A DNA stretch of 63,203 nucleotides from Gyrodactylus bullatarudis (GCA_012064415.1 SSNU01000177.1:1-63203), one strand, 5' to 3'. Positions 1 to 12,526 are shown, counted from the stretch's first letter. Made by a program: numbers and translations. Notes: generated by a model not told the origin, from the sequence alone.

Positions 1-3000
1 TGAAGATTTTTGATTAAATCACAAAGTAAAGTTTCATTGGTGCTAGATATAGGCATTAAGTAACCAGGATTTAATGAATCTTGCATAATCACTGAGAACG
101 GTAATTCGAAAGTTGGGCTTAGACAAACATTGTAATCATTAAATCTGTAATAGATGAAGATTTAAAAAATAAAATTGATATTCTCTTAAATAGAGCAAAC
201 TGCAATCAATCAAGTTATTTTGACAGACTTAAAATAAATTTATTTACATAATTAAAAAGTAATTTTTTTATTATTCGTTCAAATAGAAAAAGAAAAATTT
301 CCAGTTGTCGATTGAGATCTATAACTTTTGATCAAAACGAACTAAATGATCATTGGTTGCTAAATTTAATCGACTGGTTGTAAGCCTTTTTTTGTCCCAA
401 ATTAGATTTTTAAATTCTACACTAAGGCTTTCTCAATCTTATTTTTTCCTAAAACTCTAAAAAGCGAATCGATATGATGTTGGGAATTTAGGATTTTTGT
501 AAGAAAATCTAGAAATCTCTATTTTATGAACTGTAAGCTGGCAATTTTATCTGATCTCAGACCAGAGGATGACCAAAATCTTGATTTAAAATTAGAATTA
601 AGGTAGTAAATTTCCTACTTCTCTGAGCCTTAGTCTTGGAAACTTTGCTCACACAACACCGAGAGCCTATTCTTTATTTCTGGTAGTATTTTAGATAAAT
701 TTCTTCATTTCTTGCTATTTCTTTACCCGAAATGCTGAAATCGTTTCAAGGAGTCCCCTGAGTGATAATTCATTTCTCTGTTAAAATAAAATTCTTTCAA
801 GTTTGAGAAAATGCAAACTCGGATGCAAAATTATTTCATTAACTTGAACGATAATGCTACCGTACTTCATAATGAATATTTTCGTCTGGTTCTAAACTTT
901 TTTTTTCTACTGATAAATGCTTGATTCATGATCTGGATTTCAAAAAATCATTCTCGAGTTCTTGATGAAATAGCTCCAAACTATATTTTGATTAGCTTAA
1001 ATGTTTTAAAATTATGTTCATGAAATAAGCTCTTTTTAACTTATTTCTATACAATTATTTTTAGTTTCTTACTAATTTCTATTGAAGTAATTAGTTTGAT
1101 TTATTTTATAAAATCTTAGCCAATAAGAATTCGAAACCTTTGGAGCATTATTATAACAACGACGTTATAAAGACTTGAGCCTAAAAGAATCAGAGTATAT
1201 TTGGAAAATGTTATTCTATTTTTTTATATTTTGAAAGATCTAATAATTCAAGCATGGATATTTGTGTAAATCTGCAACAGCTCAAATTTGCCATGTTGAA
1301 CAATGAATGGTGTACTTTTAAGATCATGTATGATAACAGAAGGGTTAGAGTTGCATTGCTGGCCAATTCGCTCCATACGAAGACAAAGTAATGCTGACAC
1401 AAAATAAGGTTTGAACAGAAATCCAAGAAAACATACTAATAAGTGTGCTTATTTATGTTTTTTTTTGAATTCAAAGGAAATGTCAATAACATTTTATCAT
1501 GTATTTTTACTTTAGAAGGGAAAAGTCTTTATGCAAATTATCATCAAGGTTTATGGAGATATTATCTTGCTATTTCAGAAAATGATAGATTCAAATACAA
1601 AATCATAAGGAAAAGGAAATTGTTTGCAAACTTTTTTCCTTCACCATCTACACTAAAGGTTTATCTTGAATTGAATTTTGCATTGTTTATTGAACAGGTT
1701 GTCAATTCGTAATTTGAGATCATCAAATTGTCCTGAATGAAGAAATAAATATTCAAGGTTTTAGATAATAAATGATATAAATAGACCTGATAACATCATG
1801 ATAAAACTGCACGATGGAAAAGAATTGCATTATATCTGAATGAATGGGTATTTGGCATTTATTTGTTTTAATTTTAAACTCGCAGAATTGAATAAACTTT
1901 CAAAATCACTTGTTTACAGAATGATAATTCAAAATATTAAATTTTAAAACTGGAATGAAAAAATAAGTTGAAACCGTGACGATTTACTTTTTGAAAAATA
2001 AAAAAGAATTTACCATTATTTATTTAATATGCATAAAGACAATGAGTCTATCTTGACCCGATTAAAAACGGAAAGTCATGATTGCTTATTCGAGTTTAGA
2101 AAATATTTATTCCCAGAAAAAAAACTTATAACTTCAAAATTTAATTTATTTATGAGTGATCTAAAAAATTTAAAAATTATTTCATCATTAATTTACTTCA
2201 TGATTCTCATGAATTGCCCAAAAATTTTGAAAATTCCAAAAGTAACCCCATTTTTTCTATTTTGGACTAATTTCCAAAATTAGTCTCAAAACAAAAATCT
2301 AGTTTCCCTATGAGTTTTATTTCATATTATCAAAAAAGAAACAATCCAATGTATGTATGACCAACATAGATGCGTTTAATCATTCTTGGAACTCTTTTTA
2401 GTATACCGTACCTGGGAACATAAGAATTGCAAGTTCAGTATTCGGACCTCTGTGATTAAGATTTGTGGCATACTTTTACAAGGTATTCGTTATTAAAGTT
2501 ATGAATGATGAAATTTTGTGATCTCTGCAATAAGGCGAATTTGTCTAGAAAGAAATATTTTTCATTGTTAACATTTGGCAGTAAACTCGAATTAAAACTA
2601 CATTTTTACACCTGAAATAATAAATTTTCGATTTCATCAGTGTCGAGTGAGAGCCTGTTGTAATATTTAAAAATGGTAAAATCTACTAAAAATACTTGCA
2701 ATATATTCATGGCCAGAATTAAATTAAAAAGACATTTTTCGTCGTATTGTCGAAAAAAATCTAAATGCAAAGAACGAAAGGATTGCTCTAAGAATCTAGG
2801 AAAGACTGTTTAACTAATGAGTAATATCCGGGTGAAAAGTTATGAGCCACTTGACCTTGTTGGCTCACGAATTTTTTTCTCAAAATTTCGTTTTCTTGTC
2901 CGCCCTTTGTAATTTTTCATGTCTCTCATTGCTGTATTTTCTGTTCACATTTTTAATAGATACGCTAACGGATGCCTGTCATTTATAGATGATGTGAACT

Positions 3001-3850
3001 TAGAATTTGAGATTGAACTTTGCAACGATGAAAAATGTCAGATTCCCAGAGATCATAAAACTTGATTTTGTACATTCAAAAGTAATGAGGCCTCAAATGT
3101 TGTGGAAGACAGGATATCCTATGCAATTAATCGAATATTTTCAATGTAAATCGTTGATTTTATAGATCCAATATCAAAAGTACGATGAAATTTCATTAAA
3201 CTATTATAACTGTAGTGATTTAAGATGATAAGTGAGAAATATGCGATCGAAGGAACTCCGAAGCATAAGATTATAGAAATAATAAAACAAAATTCTACAC
3301 ATAACCACCAATAACTATGTTTGAATAATCTTGCTTATATTTTTTAATATTTCCAAAATGAGATATACAAAATCTGTATAATTATTTAATTTTTCTCTAG
3401 AAACAGTCAACAACTCTGGATCTTCAAAAGAACCAAAAAAATCTTGATGATGCCAGGTGTTTAAAGAATATCGCTATGAATTTAACTGTAGCTCAATTTA
3501 AATCAGAGATTGAAGATTATCTCTCTTAGAGAAATAATCTTTATTCAATACTTGTCAATGTAATTATAAATTTTTTTGACAATCTTATAAAATAGTTGAT
3601 AAGAAACCTTTCTCCCTTAACAGCTTGGCATGGATATTGTTATATTCTTCTTACATTACAAAGAAACCTTTAATCCGATATCAGCTTTTTAAATTGAAAA
3701 AAAAATCACGGGACTTGAAAAATGTCTGAAATTTTCAAATTTGATTAATTTTATTTAATTGAAAAGTTTCAAAAAAAATCAAAACACATTTGATAACTAA
3801 TCAGTTATTGAATCATACTTTTTTCTTGGAATATCCAATGGATAGTATCC
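1..3850. other. Left-flank AT-rich DNA with no confident gene
   Basis: I see no convincing gene or intact repeat here. Several plus-strand stretches read as 30-90 open codons, for example around 133-253, 476-615, 1162-1392, 1443-1712 and 2961-3147 (the last with a TGA inside). They sit in different frames, match no family I recognise, and fall within chance expectation for about 70 % A+T. Around 2402-2481 there is a pyrimidine tract plus AG, 80 bp open in one frame, then GT, which is exon-like but unsupported. A scrap resembling the internal part of the TIR-A/C elements lies near 925-975. Confidence 0.4.
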
Positions 3851-4303
3851 ATTAGGCAAGGGTGAAATTTTTAACCTCGTATTAGGACTAACTTTTCTGA
3901 TAGTATCTATTTTAAGCACTATTTTGTATTGAAGCATGTGTCGAAAATGATTCTCCATTATGTCATTCAGTTGTAAAAATCCAGAATTTTTCAAATCGCC
4001 GCTCAATTTTCAATGAATTTTTACTTCGCAATCACTAAAATCCGGAATATCTTGATCATTCAATGAATTTCTTAAGTTTTATTATCAAAAATAGTAATCT
4101 TGTCATCAAAAGGAGCTTCATGGTTAATTTCGTTATTTTATCATGTCTGTGGGATATTGTAGGAGAAATGGGCAATGACATAATGGAGAATGATTTTCAC
4201 GCTCTAAAAAATATGCAAAACATGATCTAAGTTCTAAATTTGATCAGAAAAGTAAGTCCTCTCGTGATTTGTTCGGGGAAAAAAATTTCACTCTAGCCTA
4301 GTA
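3851..4303. mobile_element. TIR element family D, copy 1 (decayed)
   Basis: This copy aligns by eye over nearly its whole length with the copy at 54154-54581. Shared stretches include the segments around 3885-3975, 4100-4190 and 4230-4285. The left terminus (near GGCAAGGGTGAAATTT) and the right terminus (near TTCACTCTAGCCTAG) are roughly inverted. It contains no transposase reading frame, so it is probably a non-autonomous DNA transposon. The terminal bases are eroded, so the limits are approximate. The 69-codon minus ORF across it is not a gene. Confidence 0.6.
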
Positions 4304-4388
4304 TTCATGATGATCCATTCCATATTTTTAGAAGGTTTTTTTCACTATGAATAATACTGTACTCTGAAATGATTATAAAACTTGTTTA

Positions 4389-4786
4389 AAAGTTGACATG
4401 AAGAATCTTCATTGAAGATGAGAGTTTATTATTTTTACAAAAACCTCAAATCTGCAAAAAAATTGTTGAGACAAACCCGGCGATTTCAAGTTGAAATTCT
4501 AATAAACGAAAAATTCAAATTGTTCTATTTCCCAAAATAATTTTGAATTTCTGTAATCTTCTTTACGCGAATTCGAATCCTATTAGTCTAAAATTGATCT
4601 GAAAAGTTTGTATTGAATTGTTGCAGATCATCCAAATTGATAAAAATTTTGGGTTCAAAAATCGACATTTAGTGGACAAAACAGTCTAATTTTTGCCAGA
4701 TTGATTCTTTTTATTTGAAAAACTCAAGGGCTTTTTATCATGGAGATTTTTGTAAAAATAGAAAATTCTCATCTTCATGTAGGTTT
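4389..4786. mobile_element. TIR element family A2 (shortened copy)
   Basis: The left end (AGTTGACATGAAGA) and the right end (TCTTCATGTAGGTTTA) are the A2 termini in inverted orientation. Inner segments such as ATTTTTACAAAAACCTC and GGTTCAAAAATCGACA match the full A2 copies at 8696, 20088 and 61143. At about 400 bp, against 650-710 bp for those copies, it has lost part of its interior. It is non-coding. Confidence 0.65.
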
Positions 4787-5354
4787 AGATCCGTGTTTAA
4801 ATGATTATCACATTAAAAAATTTCAAGATTTCTTTCTTCGATCATCAACATTTCCATTTAAAAATTAGTTTATCAAATTTTTTCTTCACATCAGATATAT
4901 ATCTCATCTATATAATTGTAGATTCGTTTGAACGAGAACTTTTAATTTGTTTTCCCTCGTTTCAAAGTCTTTTGTTATATCTAATGAAAGAGAGATTATT
5001 CTTTTCCTTCGTTTGGTAAAGATGAAAAAGAATGGGAAAAACAGTTATCCAATATCGAACAAATAAAACGATTCATTCATTTATAGTTTAATTCTACAGA
5101 AATCTTTCTTGGCTTCCCGTTTATTAAAACGATCAATTTTCTTCTCACACAATTTTCTTCCTTTGTTTAAGTTTTTTTAAACTGAAAATTCCCCATTCTT
5201 TCCTCTCATAAATTAAAAATTTTTCTCATTCTTGAAATTCAAATCTTTTCATAAGCTCTTATAATGTTCAAAGCTAGTTAATATGAAGTTGAAGATTTTC
5301 AATCTACTAGCTCATCTTTTTTATTAGTTTAAAAATAAGAGGTCACATTACCTA

Positions 5355-5722
5355 CACCTAGTTAATATGAAAATGGGAATTTATGATTTGTACAAAAGGC
5401 TCATCATGAAATCGAATCATAAGGCTCACTTTCACGATATAGAGAAAACAAATTTGATCGTTAAATCAACTTTAAAATCACTCTACCATTTTGAAATCAG
5501 CAAAATTTTTCAACTTTAAGTTCAAAAAAATGGGAATTTAGCGCTATTTCAAGATTTCAAATTTGCCATAATTCCCTTAAAAATTGATTTTTCAAATTTT
5601 TTTCTCTCCATATCGTGAAAGTGAGCCTTATGATCTAGATTCCAAAAAATCTTGATTACATTCGATTTTATGATGAGGATTTTGTAAAAATCATAAATTC
5701 CCATCTTCATTTTAACTAGCTT
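5355..5722. mobile_element. TIR element family A1
   Basis: A 368-bp palindromic element. The left terminus CACCTAGTTAATATGAAAAT and the right terminus (ATTTTAACTAGCTT) are inverted repeats, and the inversion continues inward for more than 100 bp through the block containing GCTCACTTTCACGATAT. TA flanks both ends (5353-5354 and 5723-5724), as expected for a Tc1/mariner-type target duplication. No transposase is encoded. The 62-codon minus ORF inside is the arm read in one frame, not a gene. Confidence 0.8.
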
Positions 5723-6164
5723 TATATCAAAATTCAACGTTAAAATCCGAATTTAGTCACAGAAATTATATAAGTATGGTCTCTTTTAAGAAGAAATTAT
5801 TCTCTTCGTGATAACTAGAGCATCAAAAATATGACCTTAAAAACTCATTGATAGGCCCTTATAAAAAGCAATTATTTTTTTGAGTCAAATGATTTTTAAA
5901 ATTTTTCCTACTAATGATTCAATATTAAAAAATAAGAAATAATTGCTTTGGTTGACAGTGCAACAGCAAATCTTACAATATAGGTCTCCTGTTCTAGATT
6001 CATTGGGTCAGGATTCGATGAAATTTGTTATCTTTATGATACTTGGTTTTGGTGATTTTGGCATGGCTGAAAGAATTTAGAATAAACATAAAATAAAAAA
6101 TTCTATAATTTCGTTGTTGGTTTCTAAACTCATAAGGAAGGTTCGAGAAAACGAGCGTATATTT

Positions 6165-6204
6165 TAATGATAAACGTTATATTTCGCCGAGTCTCTTCAG
6201 ACTC
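6165..6204 (-). ncRNA. Hammerhead ribozyme motif, PLE copy 1 (degenerate stem I)
   Basis: Read on the minus strand, the 40 nt contain CTGAAGA (the CUGANGA core), an 8-nt stem II segment GACTCGGC, GAAA, then a stem III of ATA paired with TAT around a loop, ending in the cleavage triplet AUC. Stem I is GAGT against ATTA, so only three of four pairs survive (one of them G.U). It lies 3' of the PLE coding region on the same strand, where PLE terminal repeats are known to carry type I hammerheads. The weakened stem I suggests this copy may no longer cleave. Confidence 0.7.
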
Positions 6205-6300
6205 TACCCCGGTTAACATTTAAATATTATTACAATGCAATATTCTGAAGACTTCTTAAGGTAAGGGGGGATGGGAACTAAATTGAAATCATTACTGTGC

Positions 6301-6609
6301 TCAATCTGATAATTGTTTCTGTCTTTTGATGAAAGGAATGATTTGTATTTGACCACTCAGTCTTTTTCGTTTTCCTCTCGTTGTTGGGCGGTCTTTTCCT
6401 CTTCTTTTGTCACAAATTACAGGTTGGCTTATAATTTGATTATCGATTACTGTCGACATCTCGTTTGGTTCACATTTTTGCATTTCTGTAATTGTTGCTG
6501 GGGCAGTGCATTGAACTAGAATTTGTTGATTATCGACTGTTGTCAACTTCTCATTAATTTAATTTTGATCTCTAGTTTCAATTTGAGTAGAACTTGTAGG
6601 TTTCCCAAT
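6301..6609 (-). pseudogene. PLE C-terminal tail remnant
   Basis: The minus-strand reading of 6546-6301 gives about 80 residues containing QCTAPATITEMQKCE, a DNQIISQPVI stretch and a basic end with KRKR and IKRQK, possibly a nuclear localisation signal. The same tail, clearly homologous, is encoded at 18990-19289. Homology extends upstream to about 6609 through STQIET, interrupted by a TAA near 6570. The amino-acid similarity, together with its place between the GIY-YIG domain and the hammerhead repeat, marks it as the end of the PLE protein. I do not recognise a named domain in it. Confidence 0.7.
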
Positions 6610-6689
6610 TGAGAAGAACCCTGCATATTTTATCTATTTGTTTTCTCTTGATATGCACTTCTCTTCCTTTGAAACCCAATTTCATTCCC

Positions 6690-7553
6690 ATTATCTTCTG
6701 TACGCATAGGTCAGGCTTCATCTTTGTAATAAAGTGCATTTCTGCACAGTCGAGGTTTGACGCCCTTACTTTGCAGGATTCACGTGGATTGACCTGATAG
6801 AGAATTTTGAAGTTTGATTCGTCCGGTAGGTGTCCTGTGTCCTTGATATGGCTTTGTACCGAGCTTATATGTTTTTAAGTGTTCTTTGACTCTTTCTCCG
6901 AGGGATCGGGTAGTTTGGCTGATATAAGTTGACTCACAGGAACATGTGAACTGGTAAATAACTCCTTTTCTCTTGAGTTTCGGGATTTCATCTTTGTTTC
7001 TGCCGTTCAGAAGCCTTGTAGTCCGTTGAATCAGTTTCAATTTCCTTGCAGGGAACGTTCTTTTGGTTATATTTGCTAGTTTGTTGATAACAATCGATTT
7101 ACTTGCGTCTCCTTTGAAGGGAAGAACCAGGAATATTGGCTATTCAGGTTCCTTTTCCGCTTTTGGTTTATCCTTGGGATGGGAATGCTTCTCAATGAAA
7201 CTATCTGGATATCCGTCTCTTTTCAAGAGGGTTTTTAGCTTCGATCTTTCGTCTTTCACATATTCAGCTGAGAATAATCGTTCTATTGAAAAGAAGGCAT
7301 TGCTTACAACACTTTTCTTTGTTTCTATCGGGTAAAAGCTATGAAAAGGTAAGAATTGGGTTGGGGCATTCGTTTTCCTATGTATTCGAGTTTTTACACA
7401 TGAACCATCTCGAACAATTTCAAGTTCTAGGAAACTTATCTTTTCGTCTCTCTCGATCTCATTTGTGAACTTTATGTTGGGATGAATTGCATTCAAGCTG
7501 GTACATATATCCTCAATGTTCTGTACCGTCATTAGTATCAAATTAGTATCCAT
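6690..7553 (-). pseudogene. PLE reverse transcriptase C-terminus + GIY-YIG endonuclease (broken)
   Basis: Reading leftward from 7553, the frame shows HPNIKFTNEIERDEKISFLE then FHSFYPIETKKSVVSNAF, the conserved region after the RT catalytic motif in Penelope-like elements. A single in-frame TAG lies at 7140-7142. The same frame continues through LPFKGDASK to a GIY-YIG domain: GVIYQFTCSC, about 5 residues on TYIS (in place of YIG), then the Arg-bearing TTRSLGERVKEH. After the stop at 6780-6782 the domain resumes in another frame with EMHFITKMKPDLCVQ, which looks like the catalytic-Glu/KxKPxL end of the family. One stop and one frameshift make it non-functional. The YVDD catalytic motif is at or beyond the truncation. 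Confidence 0.85.
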
Positions 7554-8194
7554 AATTTCGATTTATCACAATATTGACGATTTTTTCGAAACTTCTATGG
7601 TCAAATTCGATGTTTCGTGTTGAAGAAATGTGGAAATTTTGACGTATTTTAATGATTGAAAATTAACCTTGGGTAAAAACGAGTCTGAAAAAGAATTTCA
7701 GATTAATTCGAGTATGATAAACACTGTCAGTCACCATCTTTTTAATTTATTATGAAAAAAGAGGATCAGATTTTTAGAAATGACTCAATCGCTTAATCAA
7801 ATTTTTTATCAATTTAAGCCATATATCAGAGTTAAGAAATACTAAATAATACCAAGAATAATACGGATTTCTATTATAGGAAAATGATTAATTGCCCGTT
7901 TTTATCATTTTGAATGATCTATTCTATCACCCATTTTTTTCCTGTATTTTCCGTCAAGATTGGTTAAAAACAATCCTTTTCTTGCATTGTATATTTTGAT
8001 TTATCTTCTTTTATTTTTGGGATAAATTCACTATTTAATATGTTACCTATTTAGTCCTTGACAAGTTTTACATTTGTCAAGATTTATATATCATTTTATA
8101 ACAAGGATGGGGCTTTTTATCAGATTTCCATCATTTAGATTTCCTTTCATTCTCACGACTACCGTTGATACATTTTTAAATTTTACTAATGGTA

Positions 8195-8637
8195 AAGCTA
8201 GTTAATATGAAGATGGGAATTTATGATTTCCAGGGATCTTGAATCATCAAAATTTCATCGATTTTTAAGTAGTGAAAATATTCAAAAAATCAAAATTCGA
8301 TTTTCACAAGACGAGGGGCGGATTCTCAAAATCTGAATCAGCATATTTGATTTCTTTGACTAATCATGATCTTAAAAATCAACTTTTGATCACTCTCTCA
8401 CTTTTAAATCAACAAAAATTATTAACTCAAAGTTCAAAAAAATGGGAATCCAGCGCCATCGCTAGATTTGAAATATGCCATAACTTTCTTAAAATTTCAT
8501 TTTTTTCAATTTTTTTTCTTCAGATCCTGAAAGTGGAACCTACGATCTAGATTCCAAAAAATCTTGATCAAATTCGATTTCTTGATGAAAAAATTCATAA
8601 TTTTGTAAAAAGCATAAATTCCCATCTTAATTAGGTG
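8195..8637. mobile_element. TIR element family A1
   Basis: A 443-bp non-coding palindromic element. Its ends are AAGCTAGTTAATATGAAGAT and CATCTTAATTAGGTG, flanked by TA at 8193-8194 and 8638-8639. The inner block around 8560-8625 (TTGATGAAAAAATTCAT, then TTTTGTAAAAAGCATAAATT) matches the A1 copies at 5355 and 34391. The 92-codon plus ORF within it is a by-product of the repeat. Confidence 0.8.
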
Positions 8638-8695
8638 TAAATATTTTCTTCATTTTTAATTATTGAAGATCGATCAATTCTATCTGACTCAACTA

Positions 8696-9348
8696 AAGCT
8701 AGTTGACATGAAGAGAATCCACTATTCTTACAAAAAACTCAATTTTTTGAATTCTAAAACGGAATGAGCTAATGAGATGTGGATATTGGAAAAAATTCAA
8801 TCTGACCGAAATAAGGCCGTTTTTTCGAATTTCGAAAATGTACCAAATTTCCACTTTTCCAACTTTTGAACCCAAAATTTTTATCGATTTCGATTATTTG
8901 AAGCAGTTAAGTGATGATATTTGGGATCAACATTAAACGAAAAAGTTAAACTTCCAGATTTTGGATAATTTGCCTTCGTGATAATCGAAAAATTCAAATG
9001 GTTCGATTTCCCACAGTAATGACGAATTTCAGTGAACTTCTGCGGGTGAATTCGAATTTTTCGTCTAATGTTGATCCCATATGTCATCACTTAACTGCTT
9101 CGAATCATCGAAATCGTTGAAAATTTTGAGCTCAAAAGTTGAAAAAGTGGAAATTTGATGCATTTTCGAAATCCAATAAACGGCCTAATTTTTGTCAGAT
9201 TGAATTTTTTCGGAATTTTTTGAATATTTACATCTTATTAGATCATTATGTTTCAGAGTTCAAAAAATTATCATTTTCTTTGAATCCGGAGAAAAATATT
9301 GAGGTTTTTGTAAAAATAGTGGATTCTCATCTTCATGTCAATTAGGTT
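8696..9348. mobile_element. TIR element family A2, near full length
   Basis: A 653-bp element, palindromic over almost its whole length. The outer ends are AGCTAGTTGACATGAAGA and TCTTCATGTCAATTAGGTT, with flanking TA. An inner block around the AGCAGTTAAGTGATGATATT segment is mirrored near 9075-9110. Transcripts could fold into a long hairpin. It shares its full structure with 20088-20798 and 61143-61805. No transposase frame; the short ORFs on both strands are arm translations. Confidence 0.85.
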
Positions 9349-10384
9349 TATTTTGAGGATGAAGTCAATTATAAACCTTCAATAATGAAGATGGGAATTT
9401 ATGATTTAAGTTTCAAGTGAGATCAACACAGCAAAATATCAGCTAAAATCTAATTTTGATTCCTATCTCACTTTGAAATCAACTCAAAGTTCAATAAAAT
9501 TAGATTTTAGCGTTAAGCATGTATCACATCATGGTGATTGAACTGTAAATTAGATTTCTCAAATATAGTCAGAATAACTCGTCAATAATCAAAATTAAAT
9601 CTTTAAAAATTTGAGCTTATTTGATAGAATGTAGTAAAATTTAATCAAAAAAGAATAACGTTCAAATTCTAAAGAAACTCTCCACGAAAACTCTGACTAG
9701 CACGTGTCAAGAAAAACGATGTATTAGTGAGAAATTCCTTATGTTTAAAAGACTATGTTACGGTGCCAATTAACCTGGGTTGCTGTCAAAATAAAAATTA
9801 GTATGCAAACGTTTTCTTTTAAATAATGAGAAGTTAGCCGTTGACAAGTAGCTATTTTTTTGGCTTACTAATATATTCATTTTATATTTTTTGACTTGAA
9901 AAATGTATGCCAAAGTTAAATCAATTACTGTAACTACCTATGTTATTGTGTTAGCATACGCCCTAGAAAATATTACACATGCTATGCTTACATTTTTAAC
10001 CTCTGGTCTAAAAGATTTTTGTTTGACGAGGCGTTAATTTCTGAGATGGAATTTTGAGTATTTAAGAATTTATTCATTTAACTTGATACAAACTAGGGAA
10101 AATCATGGGGTTTTAAGTAGTTCATTTACAGAATTTATTTTTAATTCAATTGTAATTATTACGGTACTTATTGGACTTGCCTCGTATACTTAAGTTTTTT
10201 GAAAAATCCCACGCCAGTAGAAGAATACGATATATTGTGTGAGTTCAAACTATTTCTATCAGGGTAACCTAAATGTTTTTTATTCTAATCTTAATTTTAA
10301 TTTTCCTTAATTTTCACTATAATTTTTACAATCCTTATTCTTTAATAAATACTACACCTTTCTCTTCTCTTTCTTTTTCTATAG
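9349..10384. other. Intergenic; short A1 scrap, otherwise no feature
   Basis: An A1-like end (ATGAAGATGGGAATTTATGA) occurs at about 9388-9407, immediately after the A2 element, so a decayed A1 copy probably starts there. Beyond about 9600 I see no repeat shared with the rest of the window. A GT-rich donor-like GTGAGT lies at 10239, preceded by a stretch open in one frame (from about 10148), but no good acceptor precedes it. Confidence 0.35.
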
Positions 10385-12526
10385 ATAGACCAATACAAGC
10401 CAGAAGACAACATATTCAGGTAGCAAGCGAACAACGTTAAAGTCAATCTATGCCGAACAGCTCCCTGAACAACTACTTGGTTCAAAATTATAAAATTATG
10501 TATTTACTAAAATCTAATGAATTTTAATGACAATTTTTTTCTTCAAATTTTCAATAATTAGGATACCTAAGCAAGTATTGTTTTTGAAGACCTTGAGGAA
10601 AACAGAAAAATGATCAGAAAGGATGCATTTTTTATTTGCTTTGATATTGCATAGTAACCAATACAGGTTATTGCAAAATGCCATGCAAATATTCCACTGT
10701 CAAATCATCTGTGTTTTTATCTCTCAATTTTTCCAGAATTTATTCAAATTTCAATGGAATTTTTTATCTAAGTCCCAGAAACCACACACAGCCCATTAAG
10801 AATTCTTCTGGGTGAATCATTCATTCAACTTTTTGATAATAAATAAACAACCTATTTATGAAATTCAGATAAATTTCACTCCCATAAAATATTTGTAAAT
10901 TAGATTAAACTTTTCTTCAACATACTGACCGATGTGAGCAAGCATAATAAATAAATAAATCTTTAATTATGACTACCGAGAATTTTTGTATAGACATTTG
11001 GCTCAGATATCTTTTTCCAGAAGCCTCTCTGCCTAACATTTCCCACCATGAAGATATCCATATATTGGCAGATTGGAAACATAAATGTATATATTTTTTA
11101 TTTTTAAATCAAAAGTTTATCATAAATTAAGTAGCTGGTACCACTGTCAAATAGAGGAAGTTTGATATGATATGTTTAGCTTTAGAATGCATTAGAAAAA
11201 AAGAGTGGTCAATGACTTCGTATCGATGGATTTTTTAGGAAAAAAAACAGATTATATATATATTTAAATAAACAGGATAATGAATGTGTCATTTCCTATC
11301 TGGATTCTATATTTTACTAAAAGTATTGGGCCAATAAGTAAAAGCTTAAAAGACACGATTTTTATTCAACTACAAAGTGGACACTTTTGATAACTTGAAG
11401 AATATTTATGTATTTACGTTGGCGGATATTAGGAAGTAATGCTCATTTGCATGACTCAAAGACATGACCTCACACGTCTTTTTGGCATTGGGGAAAATGG
11501 AAAAAAGTAATAAATTTTCTAAAAATTTAATGGATCTTTTAATTTAAATTATATCAGATAAAATATTCCATTTTTCCGCATAATCCGAATAATAAATTTG
11601 AAATTATTTCATCATTTTTTTATTCGAGTCATTGCAAAATCTTCATCTCTGTCTAGTCTTACTCAGCCAACTGTCTGCTTAGGTTGAGCATTCTGACTAC
11701 AATTTGATATGAGAATTTATGGAAAAGAATAACTTTGACAGCTGGGTGGATGAGTGTACTTGCCCAGTAACTATAGTTCATCTCTTATGAATACGCTCTT
11801 TATCGGTTTTCCCGGAAAACTTTTCCGTAATTAGCCCTGTCACTGCTGATTAATGGTTGAGAACATGTTTGATCTTCATTTATCATCGACATGACTCGAT
11901 TCTGTCTTAGTATCTACTATCTTTAAATTGAATCATTTTTTAACCCTCACTCTGAAAGTTAGTAATTTTTCACAATTCAAAAGTGAGATCCATATAGTCC
12001 ATTGCTTAAAATAATCATTTATATCGAGAAAATGAAAAGTAACACAACTTAATACACTAATAATAATAATATATTTAAAGGTTTTTGGGATTCTAAACAT
12101 TTTTTGCAAGAATTACAGTATGACATACCTAGTTCTCTCTGGCCTTTACGCATCAATTCTGTATTCCTGATTTGTTTTTTTCTCCAATAAGCTGATAGCT
12201 TAGCTACATTAGAAATATTCTCTGACTACACCTTCAATCAGCTTGGTAATCTAACTTTGCTTGTATAATTTAGAACCAGCCAGATAATTTTTCATTAAAT
12301 GATTATGATTATTACATTGGAAAACAAGAGTTTTCCCCTCATTAAAATATAGTCCTGTCCTGACAGTGAGAAAAACGTTGACCCCATTATTTTCGATGCC
12401 AAAATTTGTACAAAGAGCAGAGGAATTAGTGTTGGAGCCGAATCAACTAATGCAGATGAGATTAAGATAGATTTTTATCGCACGAAATCGCACATTGGAC
12501 ACAACAAACTTTTCCTACGTGATTGA
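10385..12526 (+). other. Exon-like GC-richer islands, possible spliced gene
   Basis: Four islands have acceptor-like pyrimidine tracts plus AG, GT donors and mutually compatible phases: 10385-10419 (after CTTTTTCTATAG), 10737-10811 (after CAATTTTTCCAG, donor GTGAAT), 11007-11086 and 12204-12245 (donor GTAATC). Joined, they give about 77 codons without a stop, including KPEDNIF, NFNGIFYLSPRN and LFPEASLPNISHHED. A further island at 12353-12526 is open for 57 codons to a TGA (DSEKNVDPIIFDAK, then ESTNADEIKIDFYR) after an ATAG acceptor, but its phase does not fit the fourth island. I recognise no domain. The pieces are short and chance is a real alternative. Confidence 0.2.

Larger units (their letters stand above)
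6107..7560 (-). mobile_element. Penelope-like retroelement, 5'-truncated, minus strand
   Basis: Read on the minus strand, the order is RT C-terminus, linker, GIY-YIG endonuclease, basic C-terminal tail, then a terminal-repeat segment with a hammerhead ribozyme. This is the 3' half of an endonuclease-bearing Penelope-like element. The 5' break lies near the RT catalytic region, about 7553. The coding part carries one in-frame TAG and at least one frameshift, so the copy is dead. The 3' segment (about 6107-6250) matches the terminal repeats at 18791-18955 and 19348-19512. I could not identify a target-site duplication for this copy. Confidence 0.85.

Noticed and set aside
133..3150. A decayed large gene read as a series of 30-90-codon pieces in shifting frames
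   Set aside because: The pieces looked protein-like at first, but the number and lengths match random expectation and no family is recognisable.
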